64,000 nucleotides of DNA from JAJECS01 sp965198185 (GCA_965198185.1 CBDAOU010000001.1:744001-808000), one strand, 5' to 3'; shown: positions 45,917-55,327, counted from the stretch's first letter. A program made the numbers and translations. The notes: a model not told the origin generated them from the sequence alone.

Positions 45917-46293
45917 GGCGCCGGCTGCTCACGCGACGTTGCCAATCCATGCGGACCTTGGAGCTGAAGGGCCTCCCGCTCGACCATGGTGAGGCGCACA
46001 TCAAACTCTCCGATGCGCTGTTCCATGGCGTTCGTCCGGCCAGAGAGTCGTTGTTCGACCGTATCCATCTGCTCGAACAGCCGCCGAAGCTCAGTACGCA
46101 TCTCGCCACGGACATTGTGGATTTCACCGCGCAGGTCCCGCATCTCACCGCGCAGGTCGCGGATGTCGCCGCGCAGGTCGCGCCAGATCCCCAGCACAAT
46201 GACCAACAAGGTGCCGCCCACGCCGAGAATCCCAATCAGTTCAGGGGTCAATATCCCGGTCCTCAAGTTGCGCGGGGGCTTGCCGTGTCCCAC
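45913..46293 (-). CDS. Membrane-anchored coiled-coil protein with DLRGE repeats
   Basis: A 126-residue protein with one N-terminal hydrophobic helix (LIGILGVGGTLLVIVLGIW) and a long charged coiled coil built from seven-residue repeats, DLRGDIR-DLRGEMR-DLRGEIH-NVRGEMR. It ends with a Gln/Pro-rich tail. Function unknown; the architecture is that of a membrane-tethered spacer. It is the first gene of a pair, with the next gene's start overlapping its stop. Confidence 0.65.
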   Translation of the reverse strand: MGHGKPPRNLRTGILTPELIGILGVGGTLLVIVLGIWRDLRGDIRDLRGEMRDLRGEIHNVRGEMRTELRRLFEQMDTVEQRLSGRTNAMEQRIGEFDVRLTMVEREALQLQGPHGLATSREQPAP

Positions 46294-46529
46294 TGCACCT
46301 TAGCGCAGGCAGCGTGTCAAGCCTCTCCCTCGGTGATTGGTTCATTCACCGGATGCCGACGACTGGCCGCATGGTGGCCCACACTACGGCCTTCGCCGTG
46401 TCGCACGTTGTTGAAGCGTCGTGGCAACCTCGGGACGCGCCGGGCGGTCGGAAACCTTGACCCGCCCACAATCGCCAGAGACACTCACCCCTGAAGACGC
46501 ATCGGCGTTGACGGAGACACGTCGCGGCG

Positions 46530-46772
46530 ATCGGACCGCCGAGCGAGCCCGGGTGGGTGTGAGCCGGGTGCGGAGCCGCCGCCGTTGGCATCCCTCCCGA
46601 GCTGCCGGCCGAACGCTCGCGCAGGCGAGCTAGTAGACCCGGTCGGGGTAGCGCCCCGTTAGCGGCGCGGTCGTCCGCCACGGCGGGCGGCGATTGAGTG
46701 GTCCGGCGTTGGCCGGACAATCGCGGGTGGCACCGCGGGTGACGAGCCCGTCCCGGAAGGGACGGGTTTTTT
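46530..46772 (+). promoter_or_regulatory. T-box riboswitch leader for alaX-like gene and ileS
   Basis: The invariant T-box sequence GGGTGGCACCGCGG is at 46725-46738, preceded by a stem III hairpin GTCCGGC-GTTG-GCCGGAC (46701-46718) and followed by the CCCGTCCC-GGAA-GGGACGGG terminator with six Ts. Uncharged tRNA should pair with the T-box bulge and favour the antiterminator. The stem I extent upstream is approximate; an ATC near 46589 could be the isoleucine specifier, but this is not certain. Confidence 0.88.
46747..46772 (+). terminator. T-box terminator hairpin
   Basis: CCCGTCCC, loop GGAA, GGGACGGG and TTTTTT. Its 5' arm also contains the sequence expected to pair with the T-box in the antiterminator, so the two structures exclude each other. 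Confidence 0.9.
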
Positions 46773-46820
46773 GTTGCGGCGCCGCACGTGGTAAGGAGCA
46801 CGACAGGACGGCGGGTGAGG

Positions 46821-47543
46821 ATGGCAACCGAGGAGCTCTACACCACCGACAGCTATCTGCGGACCTTCGAGGCCGTGGTCCAGCGGGCCGGCCCGGACGG
46901 CGTGGTGCTTGACCGCAGCGCCTTCTATCCGCGCGGCGGCGGGCAGCCCGGCGACACCGGCGAGCTGCGCGCCGGAACCGAGGTCTGGCCGGTGACCCGC
47001 GTGCAGCGCCGCGCCGGCGAGATCGCCCACGCGGTCGAAGGCGAGCCGCCCGCGCCCGGCACGCAGGTGCAGGGCAGCCTGGACTGGGAGCGGCGCTTCC
47101 GCTTCATGCGGCTGCACACGGCGCTGCATGCACTGTCGGGCATCGTGTGGACCGGCTGGAACGCCGACGTTACGGGCAGCAACATCGCCGACGACGGCGA
47201 CCGCGCGCGCATGGACTTCGCCCTGGAGGGCATCCGCATCAACGAGATCAAGCAGGACATCGAGGACCAGCTCAACGCGGCGCTCGCCGACGGGCGCGAG
47301 GTCAAGGTCTACTCGCTGCCCCGCGAGGAGGCCTTCGCGCTGCCGGACCTGATCCGCACCCACGTGAACCTGGTCCCCGAGCACATCCGCGAGATTCGCA
47401 TCGTGGAGATCGTGGACCTCGACCGCCAGGCGGACGGCGGCACCCACGTGGCCAACACCGCGGAGATCGGGCCGGTGCGCATCGTCAACGCGGTCAACAA
47501 GGGGCGCATCAACCGGCGTCTCGAAATCGCCCTGGCGGACTGA
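46821..47543 (+). CDS. AlaX-like alanyl-tRNA editing domain protein
   Basis: A 240-residue protein with the second additional domain of alanyl-tRNA synthetases: YPRGGGQPGDTGEL, the metal motif RLHTALHALSG (HxxxH), then GGTHVANTAEIG. The usual Cys of the C-x3-H pair is here Gly-Gly-Thr-His, so one ligand may be replaced. AlaX proteins hydrolyse Ser- or Gly-tRNA-Ala. It follows the T-box directly and precedes ileS by only four bases, so it is induced by isoleucine starvation along with ileS. The ATG is chosen over GTG 46815 by homology. Confidence 0.88.
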   Translation: MATEELYTTDSYLRTFEAVVQRAGPDGVVLDRSAFYPRGGGQPGDTGELRAGTEVWPVTRVQRRAGEIAHAVEGEPPAPGTQVQGSLDWERRFRFMRLHTALHALSGIVWTGWNADVTGSNIADDGDRARMDFALEGIRINEIKQDIEDQLNAALADGREVKVYSLPREEAFALPDLIRTHVNLVPEHIREIRIVEIVDLDRQADGGTHVANTAEIGPVRIVNAVNKGRINRRLEIALAD

Positions 47544-47547
47544 CGGC

Positions 47548-50500
47548 ATGTCCCGACTCAGCCTGGATTCCCGCCCGCGAATCGCGTTAGATTGCCTTCG
47601 CGGGAATGACGGATGCGGCGGGATCGAGATCGGACGCGGGGATGACATCGGCGCCGTCCCCGCCTCGCCCTTCCAGCCGCTGCCGGACGAGCTGGATTTC
47701 CCGTCCATGGAGCGCCGCATCCTGGACTTCTGGGCGGAGCAGGGCGCGTTCGAGCAGCTGCGCGCCAAGAACGCCGACGGCCCGCGCTGGTCCTTCATCG
47801 ACGGCCCGATCACGGCCAACAACCCCATGGGCGTGCATCACGCCTGGGGCCGCACCTACAAGGACGTCTACCAGCGCTACCGCGCCATGCGCGGCTACCA
47901 CCAGCGCTACCAGAACGGTTTCGACTGCCAGGGACTATGGCTCGAGGTCGAGGTTGAGAAAGAGCTCGGCTTCGAGACCAAGCGCGACATCGAGGCCTTC
48001 GGGCTGGAGGCCTTTGCCGACGCCTGCCGCGAGCGCGTCGATACCTATTCCGCGATCCAGACGGCGCAGTCCGCGCGCCTGGGCCAGTGGATGGACTGGG
48101 ACGACTCCTACTACACCCACTCCGACAGCAACATCGAGCACATCTGGAGCTTTCTGCGGCGCTGTCACGAGCGCGGCTGGATCGAGGTGGCCCAGCGCGC
48201 CATGCCCTGGTGCGCGCGCTGCGGCACGGCGCTCTCGCAGCACGAGTTGATCGACACCTACCAGGAGATCACGCACGACGCGCTGTACGTGCGGCTGCCG
48301 CTGCACGGACGCGACAACGCCTGGCTGCTGGTCTGGACCACCACGCCCTGGACCCTGGCCGCCAACGTCGCCGCCGCCGTCGATCCCGAGCTGACCTACG
48401 TCGAGGTCGAGATGGCGGACGGCGAACGCTACTTCCTCGCCGAAGCCACGCTGCAAGAGGCCCTCGGCGACGACGCGCACGAGGTCGTCGGCAGGGTCAA
48501 GGGCGCCGAAATGCTCGGCTGGACCTACGGCGGGCCGTTCGATCAGCTGCCCGCCGTCGCCGGCACCGAGCACCGCGTCATTCCCTGGAAGGACGTGGGC
48601 GCCGACGAGGGCACCGGCATCGTGCACATCGCCCCCGGCGCCGGTGAGGACGACTTTCGCCTCAGCCAGGAGCTTGACCTGCCGGTGCTCGTCCCCATCG
48701 ACGAAAACGGCGTCTACGTGGACGGCTACGACTGGCTCACCGGGCGCGACGCGCGCCAGGTCGCGGACGACGTCATCGCCGACCTGCGCGGGCGCGGGCT
48801 GCTCTACCGGGCGCACCGCTTCGAGCATCGCTATCCCCACTGCTGGCGCTGCCAGGAGGAGCTGGTCTTCCGGGTGGACGACGAGTGGTTCATCCGCGCC
48901 GACGAGGTGCGTCAGCCGATGCTGGACGCCGCCGCCACGGTGCACTGGGTGCCCGAATACGCCGGCGCGCGCATGGCCGACTGGCTGCGCAACATGGGCG
49001 ACTGGAACATCTCGCGGCGGCGCTATTGGGGCCTGCCGCTGCCGTTCTATCCCTGCCGGGCGTGCGGCCACCTCACCGTCATCGGTTCCAAGGCCCACCT
49101 GGAGGAGCGGGCGGTTTCCGGCCTGGACCAGCTGCGCGAGCTGCACCGCCCCTGGATCGACGACGTGATCATTCGCTGCGAGGGCTGTCAGGCGCCCGTG
49201 CGCCGCATCGACGCGGTCGGCGACGCCTGGCTCGACGCCGGCATCGTGCCGTTCTCCACGCTGGGCTACCTGGAGGGCAGCGAGGAGTTCCAGCGCTGGT
49301 ATCCCGCCGACTTCATCACCGAGATGCGCGAGCAGATCCGGCTGTGGTTCTACTCCATGCTCTTCATGAGCGTCACGCTGGAGGACCGCTCGCCCTATCA
49401 ATCCGTCTTCGTCTACGAAAAGCTGAACGACGAGACCGGCCGCGCCATGCACAAGAGCTGGGGCAACGCCATCGAGTTCGGCGAGGCCGCCGAGCGCATG
49501 GGCGCGGACGTCATGCGCTGGCTCTACGCCGGCCAGAACCCGCTCTACAACATCAACTTCGGCTACGGCCCGGCGGGCGAGGTCAAGCGGCGCATGCTCA
49601 CGCTGTGGAACGTCTACGCGTTCTTCGTCACCTACGCCCGCCTGGACGAATTCGACCCGACGCAGCCTCAGGTGCCGCTCGCCGACCGCCCGGACCTGGA
49701 CCGCTGGGTGCTGTCGCAGCTGCAGTCGCTGATCGACACCATGACCGACGCCCTGCACACCTTCCACGTGCACCACGGTGTGCGGGCCGCGCGGCGGTTC
49801 ATCGAGGACGTTTCGACCTGGTACGTGCGGCGCGGGCGGCGGCGCTATTGGAAGTCCGAAGGCGACCTCGACAAGCGCGCCGCCTACCAGACGCTATACG
49901 AGGTGCTCACCACGCTGGTGCGTTTGCTGGCGCCGGTGATGCCCTTCTGGACCGAGGACATCTATCAGAACCTGGTGCGCGGCGTGGACGCGAGTGCGCC
50001 GGTGAGCGTGCATCTGACCGACTGGCCGCAGGGCCGCGACGACCGGCGCGATCCCGGCTGGACGCCGCCATGGACGAGGTGCAGCGGGTGGTGCGCGCCG
50101 GGCGGGCCGCGCGCAACGCCGCCAACGTAAAGCTGCGCCAGCCGCTGCGGTCGGCGCTGGTCCAAGTCCCCGACGACGCGGCCTGGGACGCGGTGGAGGC
50201 GCTCAAGCCGCATGTCCTCGACGAGTTGAACGTCAAGATGCTCGAGCGCATGGCATCCGAGCATGAGCTGGTCGAGTTCCAAATCCAGCCCAACTACCGG
50301 CGCCTGGGTCCGCGCTTCGGCCCGCGCGTCAAGCAGTTCGCCGCCGCCCTGGCCGCCCAAGATGCGGCGAAGGCCGTGCGTATGCTCGATGAACATGGTC
50401 ACCTGACGGTCAACGTGGACGGCATCGTCGAACTCCTCGCTCCGGACGACCTGAACGTGCGCCGCACGCCGCGCGAGGGCTTTGGCGTGGCCGAGCAGGA

Positions 50501-50749
50501 CGGGGTCATCGTGGAGTCGCGACGGACGTCGACGACGAGCTGGTCCGCGAGGGCCTGGCCCGCGAGCTGGTCCACGCCACCCAGGGCCTGCGCCGCGACG
50601 CCGGCCTTGAGGTTTCCGACCGAGTTCACCTCTGGATCGACGGCGACGTGGCTCAGACCCTTACGGAGCATCAGGCCTGGATCGCCGGCGAGGTGCTGGC
50701 AGTAACGTCAACGATGCCGAGCACACGCAATGGCATCCGATCCGCATGA
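47548..50749 (+). CDS. ileS: Isoleucine--tRNA ligase, frameshifted near the C-terminus
   Basis: A class I synthetase of about 1,060 residues. The HIGH motif is in ANNPMGVHHAWGRTYKD, the editing domain around WLLVWTTTPWTLAANVAAAV and the KMSKS-equivalent is MHKSWGNAIEF. At least two single-base losses (about 50058 and 50512) and a third near 50711 disrupt the C-terminal anticodon region; the restored readings are LDAAMDEVQRVVRAG, then VDDELVREGLAREL. The start at ATG 47548 immediately after alaX passes through a repeat; the conserved part begins at LDFPSMERRIL. Regulated by the upstream T-box. Confidence 0.93.
47567..47607. repeat. REP-like inverted repeat at the ileS start
   Basis: ATTCCCGC and GCGGGAAT arms 25 bases apart, resembling the widespread GGATTCCCGC…GCGGGAATGAC intergenic elements. 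It overlaps the apparent first codons of ileS, which casts doubt on the annotated start. Confidence 0.45.
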
Positions 50750-51300
50750 GCTGGTCGAGTTCCAAATCCAGCCCAACTACCGGCGCCCTGTCACCCCTGG
50801 GCCTCCCACTTCCGCGCTTCGGCCCGCGCGTCAAGCGCGGCCACACTGCCCGGTGGCAAGCGGCGCCGCTGCCCGGGCCGCAGCGCCACCTGCCAGCCGG
50901 TGCTCCGGGCGTCGCGCCACGCCCTGGCCGCCCGGCACCTGCGTCACGTCCGACGTGCGCCGCGTCGCGCCACGCGGTGCCGCATCCACCCCGATGTGCG
51001 CCTTCATCCCGAAGCTGGCCGATGAACATGTCCCGCTGCTGGGCGCCTGACGCGTCGATGATGGTCGCGTGGCAGCCGCACGCCCTGTGCCGCCGTCGAA
51101 CTCCTCTGTTCCAGCAGGCAGGATCGTCGTCCGGACGCACCTGAAGCGCTGGTGCGCGCGTCCTCCACGCCGGGTCGCGAGGTTGGGCTTTGAATCCGCG
51201 TGGCCGAGCAGGACGGGGTCATCGTGGCCGTCCGCGACGGTCCATCCGTCGACGACGAGCTGGTCCGCGAGGGCCTGGCCCGCGATTGAGCTGGTCAGTG
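50729..51300 (+). repeat. Scrambled partial duplicate of the ileS 3' end
   Basis: From 50730 the sequence repeats ileS 50248 onward: ATGGCATCCGA, GCATGAGCTGGTCGAGTTCC, CAGCCCAACTACCGGCGCC, GATGAACATG, GTGGCCGAGCAGGACGGGGT, GACGACGAGCTGGTCCGCGA and so on, in the same order but separated by unrelated insertions. It contains no usable frame. The insertions include a transposase remnant. Confidence 0.75.
50915..51120 (-). mobile_element. IS5-family transposase fragment
   Basis: On the reverse strand 50981-51013 read FGMKAHIGVDA, the hallmark of IS5-type DDE transposases, with TIIDA and SS-x-T upstream (about 51040-51068, other frame) and a DVTQV downstream (about 50928-50945). The frame is broken and only about 70 codons are recognisable. 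It is embedded in the scrambled ileS duplicate. Confidence 0.65.
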
Positions 51301-51935
51301 ACTCTCGCGGCCACCCAGCCGGGAGGGGCCTGCAGTAGCCGCGCTCCGCTCCGCATTTCCACCATGCCCGGTTGCCACATAGTCATCCACCGCGACCAGA
51401 TGCCTTCATCGCCATAGGCGGACCCAGCCTAGGTGACATGCGCGGTCTTCCAATCAGGTTCACCTCTGAAACACTCTCCCCGAGTCGACCGAATATCTCG
51501 GCGGATACCGACCAGCATAGTGATTCTCAAAATTCACTCAGATTGCCTCGTTGCACCCGGAGCACCCAGGCCTAGCCGCTTTCATGGCGCTCCGACCTTG
51601 AAAACACCCCCAAACAGCAAGCCTTGCGTCCGGGCTTGAAGTTCGAATATATAGGGTCGATTAAAATAGTCTTCTTCTTACGAAATTCCTGCCACCCGAT
51701 CCAATTCGACCGGGTTCAACCATGCGTCAGCGGCTCTTCGACGCCATTCCACCCGAAATGCACTTTGTAGTCGGCCAATGGCCCAGATATCCGGATTGGC
51801 GGAACCGAATCTCGCTTGAGCGTCGGTCATGCACTCACTCCCCAATGCGTCACGGGGTCTTCCGGCAGGCTATACGCCCGCACACGCGGTTCACGCGCAG
51901 TATGACGACCCGCGCAGCCGCGCGCCCCGGCCCGA
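51301..51935. other. Low-coding intergenic region
   Basis: About 635 bases with no convincing gene on either strand. Around 51640-51700 the sequence becomes distinctly A/T rich. No tRNA fold was found despite a GTTCGAAT-like string at 51643. It may be the decayed remainder of the element in the preceding duplicate. Confidence 0.4.
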
Positions 51936-52256
51936 CTAGCTCTCCTCCTGCGCCGCCACCTCGACCTGACCGTCGCGCACGCGCACGACATAGGACTCGA
52001 TGCGTCGGCCCAGCGGCGGCGTGATGAGCCAGCCGTCCGTCACGTCGTAGGTCCAGCCGTGGAGGGGGCAGGTGAGCTGGCAGCCCACCAGGTAGCCCGC
52101 GGCCAGCGGTCCGCCCGCGTGCTCACATACGCCCAGGATGGCGTGGTATTCCCCGTCGACGTTGGCGATCACCACCTCCGCCCTCTCGACCATCACGGCG
52201 ACGATGCCGCCGGGCGGCGGCAGGATGCTCTCGGGCCCAACCGCGTGAAACTTCAT
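51936..52256 (-). CDS. Rieske [2Fe-2S] ferredoxin-type protein
   Basis: A 106-residue protein with both Rieske ligand pairs: CEHAG near residue 44 and CPLHGW near residue 63. Its size is that of the ferredoxin component of ring-hydroxylating dioxygenases or of nitrite-reductase small subunits; NADH-reductase and oxygenase partners are not adjacent. It is preceded by a GNAT gene on the same strand after 17 bases. ATG 52256 begins MKFHAVGPESILPPP. Confidence 0.9.
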   Translation of the reverse strand: MKFHAVGPESILPPPGGIVAVMVERAEVVIANVDGEYHAILGVCEHAGGPLAAGYLVGCQLTCPLHGWTYDVTDGWLITPPLGRRIESYVVRVRDGQVEVAAQEES

Positions 52257-52273
52257 CCCTACTCTTGCCGCAG

Positions 52274-53329
52274 CTACGCCAGATTGCGCCGCAGCACCGT
52301 CACGTCGACGGCGCGGTCGCCGCAATGCACGTGACCCGACAGCGTCGACTCGACCGTGAAGCCCACCGCCGCCAGCGCGGCGCCGCGGCTGTCGCCTGAG
52401 GCATAGGCGCGCACGGTGCCCACCCCGGCCTCGCGGCCTTCCGCCAGCACCGCGCCCAGAAACGACGACAGCTCCCCGTGGTAGGCCGGATGGCACAGCA
52501 CCTCAAGGGTCGCGCTACCGTCCAGCGGCGCGGCCGTCGCGGTGAACAGACCGGCGGCGGCCACGATGCGGTCGCGGCGCGTCACCAGGACCTTGAGCCG
52601 GTTCGCCGGGTGCGTCTCCCGTCGCAGCATGGAGCTGACGAACGGCCGCAGGCACGATCCCGACTGCACCTCCGGCGGGTCGTAGAAGATGGCCTCGGTG
52701 AAGTCCCGGATGAGCCAGTCCCGCGGCTCCGGCGACAGCATCAGCGCGGGGTAGCCGCCGATGTCGCCGAATCCCGCGTCACGCGCCAGCGGCGCCGAGC
52801 CGTCATGCGCGAAGTAGTCGTCGTCGAATGTCTCCGGGTCGACGCCGGGCCGCAGCGCGCGCATGGCGATGCCGTTGTAGCGCCGGTAGCCGTGTTTCTC
52901 GTAGACGTGGGCCGCGTCCGGCGCCACCGTGCCCAGGTAGATCGCTTGTCCGCCGTCCTCCCAGAAGCGCTCGACCGAGAGCTGCGTGAGGGTTTGGGCC
53001 ACGCCCTTACCTCGGTGGGCGGGGTCCGTGCGCACGAAGCCGTAGCCGCCCACCTCGCGCGTGTTGCTGCTGGTGCCGTGCCACACCGTGCCGACGATCT
53101 CGCCGTCGATGCGTCCGACGATCAGGTAGTCGTGCAGGGAGTCGTCGGTCGCGCCGCGGAGGGCACGCGCTACGAGTTCGTTCTCACCCGGCGACGTCCA
53201 CGGGTCGAAGGGCTGAACGATGAACCACCACAACTCGCGATTCGCGGCGGTGTCGCCGCGTCCCTCGCCGGGACCGAGCGTGGTGACGTCGAGCCGCTCG
53301 CCCGTCTTGAGGGTGTGCGTGGATTCCAT
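52274..53329 (-). CDS. GNAT family N-acetyltransferase (two-domain)
   Basis: The 351-residue protein has a GNAT domain with acetyl-CoA motif A as GYGFVRTDPAHRGKGVAQTL, followed by VYEKHGYRRYNG. The C-terminal half appears to be a second, degenerate GNAT-like region (FTEAIFYDPPEVQSG to VGFTVESTLSGHV). Substrate unknown. It lies 17 bases upstream of the Rieske gene on the same strand and is divergent from the SDR gene. Confidence 0.82.
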   Translation of the reverse strand: MESTHTLKTGERLDVTTLGPGEGRGDTAANRELWWFIVQPFDPWTSPGENELVARALRGATDDSLHDYLIVGRIDGEIVGTVWHGTSSNTREVGGYGFVRTDPAHRGKGVAQTLTQLSVERFWEDGGQAIYLGTVAPDAAHVYEKHGYRRYNGIAMRALRPGVDPETFDDDYFAHDGSAPLARDAGFGDIGGYPALMLSPEPRDWLIRDFTEAIFYDPPEVQSGSCLRPFVSSMLRRETHPANRLKVLVTRRDRIVAAAGLFTATAAPLDGSATLEVLCHPAYHGELSSFLGAVLAEGREAGVGTVRAYASGDSRGAALAAVGFTVESTLSGHVHCGDRAVDVTVLRRNLA

Positions 53330-53409
53330 GCTGGCGGCGCGCGCGGCCTCTATCCCACCGAGTGCGATGCCACAATAGCGCCTTTACAGGCCAGCAACTG
53401 GAGGGGCGC

Positions 53410-54150
53410 ATGTCCATCGAGGGTCGGGCGGCAGTTATCACCGGCGGCGGGACAGGGGTGGGTCGCGCCACCGCGCTCGGCCTGGCTCGGCTGGGCGTAA
53501 GCGTTGCCGTCAACTACTCGCGCTCCGCCGACGAGGCCGCCGCCACCGCGCGCGACTGCGAGGCCGAGGGGGTCGAGGCGGTGGCGCTGCAGGCCGACGT
53601 GGCGTCAAATGCCTCCGTCGTCGCCATGGTCGAACAGGCGGCGGCGGCGCTGGGCCGTGTGGACTACCTGGTGAACAGCGCCGGCACGACGGTGTTCGTG
53701 GCGCACCCAGATCTCGACGGGCTCACCGAGGCGGCGTGGCAGCGTGTGATGGGCGTGAATCTGTTCGGTGCGTTCTACGCCACCCGCGCCTGCGTGCCGC
53801 ACATGCGCGCGGCCGGCGCGGGCGCCGTGGTCAATGTGTCATCGGTGGCGGGCATCACCGGCGCGGGCAGCTCGATTCCCTACGCCGCGTCCAAGGGCGC
53901 GCTCAACACCATGACCAGGTCGCTGGCGCGCGCGCTGGCGCCCGAGGTGCGCGTCAACACCGTGGCGCCGGGGATCATCGACACGCGCTGGGTCGACGAC
54001 CGGCGCGAGTTCCTGGACGCCGCGGTGGAGTTGACGCCGTTGCGGCGGGCGGCCGTCGCCGAGGACGTGGCCGAGTCGGTGATCTTTCTGCTGCAATCGA
54101 CCTTCACCACCGGCGAGGTGCTCGTGATCGACGGCGGGATCTCGCTCTAG
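53410..54150 (+). CDS. Short-chain dehydrogenase/reductase
   Basis: A 246-residue classical SDR: nucleotide loop ITGGGTGVGRATALG, an NADP-type Tyr-Ser-Arg after the second strand (VNYSRSADE), NSAG in the fourth strand, the catalytic Ser in VNVSSVAG and Y-x3-K in YAASKGAL, and DGG near the end as in the FabG-like group. GGAGG precedes ATG 53410. It probably reduces a ketone or 3-oxoacyl substrate. A 14-pair hairpin follows the gene. Confidence 0.9.
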   Translation: MSIEGRAAVITGGGTGVGRATALGLARLGVSVAVNYSRSADEAAATARDCEAEGVEAVALQADVASNASVVAMVEQAAAALGRVDYLVNSAGTTVFVAHPDLDGLTEAAWQRVMGVNLFGAFYATRACVPHMRAAGAGAVVNVSSVAGITGAGSSIPYAASKGALNTMTRSLARALAPEVRVNTVAPGIIDTRWVDDRREFLDAAVELTPLRRAAVAEDVAESVIFLLQSTFTTGEVLVIDGGISL

Positions 54151-54171
54151 CCGCCGCGCCCCGCAATGGAA

Positions 54172-54203
54172 ACGAGCGCTCCGGCCGGAGCCGGAGCGCT
54201 CGT
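54172..54203 (+). terminator. Perfect 14-pair hairpin after the SDR gene
   Basis: ACGAGCGCTCCGGC, loop CGGA, GCCGGAGCGCTCGT, starting 21 bases after the SDR stop. There is no T run. Its strength and position suggest a terminator shared with the convergent reverse-strand gene. Confidence 0.7.
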
Positions 54204-54223
54204 GGATCACCGCGATTCGAGTG

Positions 54224-54436
54224 CTACGCCGCGATCGACGTCACACCCTCCGGCACGTGACCCGTGCCGTGGCATTGGGAGCATGAGCGCCAGAACGTCG
54301 CGCTGGCGTAACTGGCGCGCGCAAGCGGACGTCCGCCTCCGTCGTAGCGGCGAAATCCACGGCCAACGCAACGCTGGCAAAGCTGTTCACCCGAGCGGGC
54401 AGAGATGGTCGCTCGTGGACCAACGTAGTGGGTCAT
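54224..54436 (-). CDS. Small CxxCxGxG zinc-ribbon protein (70 aa), own start inside the longer frame
   Basis: ATG 54436 is preceded by GGAAGGGGG at good spacing and opens a 70-residue protein with two DnaJ-like knuckles, CQRCVGRGF and CSQCHGTGH, that can bind zinc. The frame is shared with the NYN gene upstream, whose stop seems to be lost. A 20-base palindrome lies 28 bases upstream of the start, in what would be this gene's promoter. So this is more likely a separate gene than a C-terminal domain. Function unknown. Confidence 0.45.
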   Translation of the reverse strand: MTHYVGPRATISARSGEQLCQRCVGRGFRRYDGGGRPLARASYASATFWRSCSQCHGTGHVPEGVTSIAA

Positions 54437-55291
54437 GCGTTCCCCCTTCCTCGCGGGAATGCCCCAGGTCAACATTGACCTGGCTGCGCGCGCACAGAGC
54501 GCGCTGACACATGGTAGCGCGCCTTGCCGCAGGGTCAAAGCCTCTTGTCTCCCAGGTAGTGAATCACACCCCGGCCTGGGGCCGGACCGTCCGCCCTCAA
54601 CCAAAGGCGTCTCGGCTACGGACAGCCCGGGAATAAGGCGTTCCGGAACCAGCGCGGAGCTACAAGCCCACGACGGCGGCCGCGTGATGGTTCCCTTGGC
54701 GTCCGAAAGCGCGGCGGGGAACTGGCACTGCGGCAGGAACGCTCGATCTAGGAGCTGGTAGCTGGTGGCGGCATCTTCCAAATGACGGCTCGCCATTTCC
54801 TTGGGGTCGACGATGTGCACCGGGAAACTGAAATCCCGCCGCACCATCTGGATCGCTCCGGCGAAGTCGGAATCGCCCGTGATGACGAACGCGGCATGGC
54901 CATCACGCTTGGCCGCGTCGCGCGTCAGGTAGGCAGCCAGATTCGCATCGGAGCCCTTCTCCTCAGTCCGGATGACCTTGACGAGTGACCGTTTGCCAGG
55001 CTGCGGACTGGCGAGAGGCATCCGCACGGTATTCGACGCATAGTGTCCCAGGTGGACTTCCGACTCCGGGATGGTCTGCAAAGCGCGAAGGTATATCTGC
55101 TGTCGGAGCCGCTTCTGTGGATCAACTTTCCCGCTACGGATTAGCGCCGTGAAGTAGCGGATACGGTGGAGCGTGAACGCTGAGCCGAGGAGTCGCAGGG
55201 AGAGCGCTCGTAGATCCAACCACCGATGGGGCGTGCCCTTAAGAGCTCGGTAGTAGAGATTGAACGCGTCGACATAGACGTTGGCGTGCAT
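54224..55291 (-). CDS. NYN-domain RNase-like protein (LabA/DUF88 type), possible stop-codon loss
   Basis: The NYN/PIN-like domain occupies residues 1-205: VYVDAFNLYYRAL with the first acidic residue, EEKGSDANLAAYLTRDA, and FVITGDSDFAGAIQMVRRDF, giving the acidic metal-binding set of PIN-fold ribonucleases. Homologs end near PPSW (here about 54660); beyond this the frame runs through linker-like sequence into a 70-residue zinc-ribbon gene. A TAG one base out of frame directly after that point suggests a one-base loss. The leader has a terminator-like hairpin and direct repeats, so expression looks regulated. Confidence 0.75.
   Translation of the reverse strand: MHANVYVDAFNLYYRALKGTPHRWLDLRALSLRLLGSAFTLHRIRYFTALIRSGKVDPQKRLRQQIYLRALQTIPESEVHLGHYASNTVRMPLASPQPGKRSLVKVIRTEEKGSDANLAAYLTRDAAKRDGHAAFVITGDSDFAGAIQMVRRDFSFPVHIVDPKEMASRHLEDAATSYQLLDRAFLPQCQFPAALSDAKGTITRPPSWACSSALVPERLIPGLSVAETPLVEGGRSGPRPGCDSLPGRQEALTLRQGALPCVSALCARAARSMLTWGIPARKGERMTHYVGPRATISARSGEQLCQRCVGRGFRRYDGGGRPLARASYASATFWRSCSQCHGTGHVPEGVTSIAA
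54464..54483. promoter_or_regulatory. Palindromic operator candidate
   Basis: Nine-base arms CCAGGTCAA and TTGACCTGG separated by CA. It sits 28-47 bases upstream of the ATG at 54436 on the minus strand, the usual position of a repressor or activator site. Confidence 0.5.
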
Positions 55292-55297
55292 GGATGG

Positions 55298-55327
55298 AAA
55301 AAAGAGAGGCCACCCGCAGGCAGCCTC
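55298..55327 (-). terminator. Terminator-like hairpin directly upstream of the NYN start
   Basis: On the minus strand GAGGCTGCC, loop TGCG, GGTGGCCTC (nine pairs with two G-T wobbles), two bases, then six Ts, ending seven bases before the ATG. It could attenuate transcription of the NYN gene or occlude its start. Confidence 0.55.

Noticed and set aside
51640..51665. GTTCGAAT string resembling a tRNA T-loop
   Set aside because: No matching acceptor, D or anticodon stems around it.
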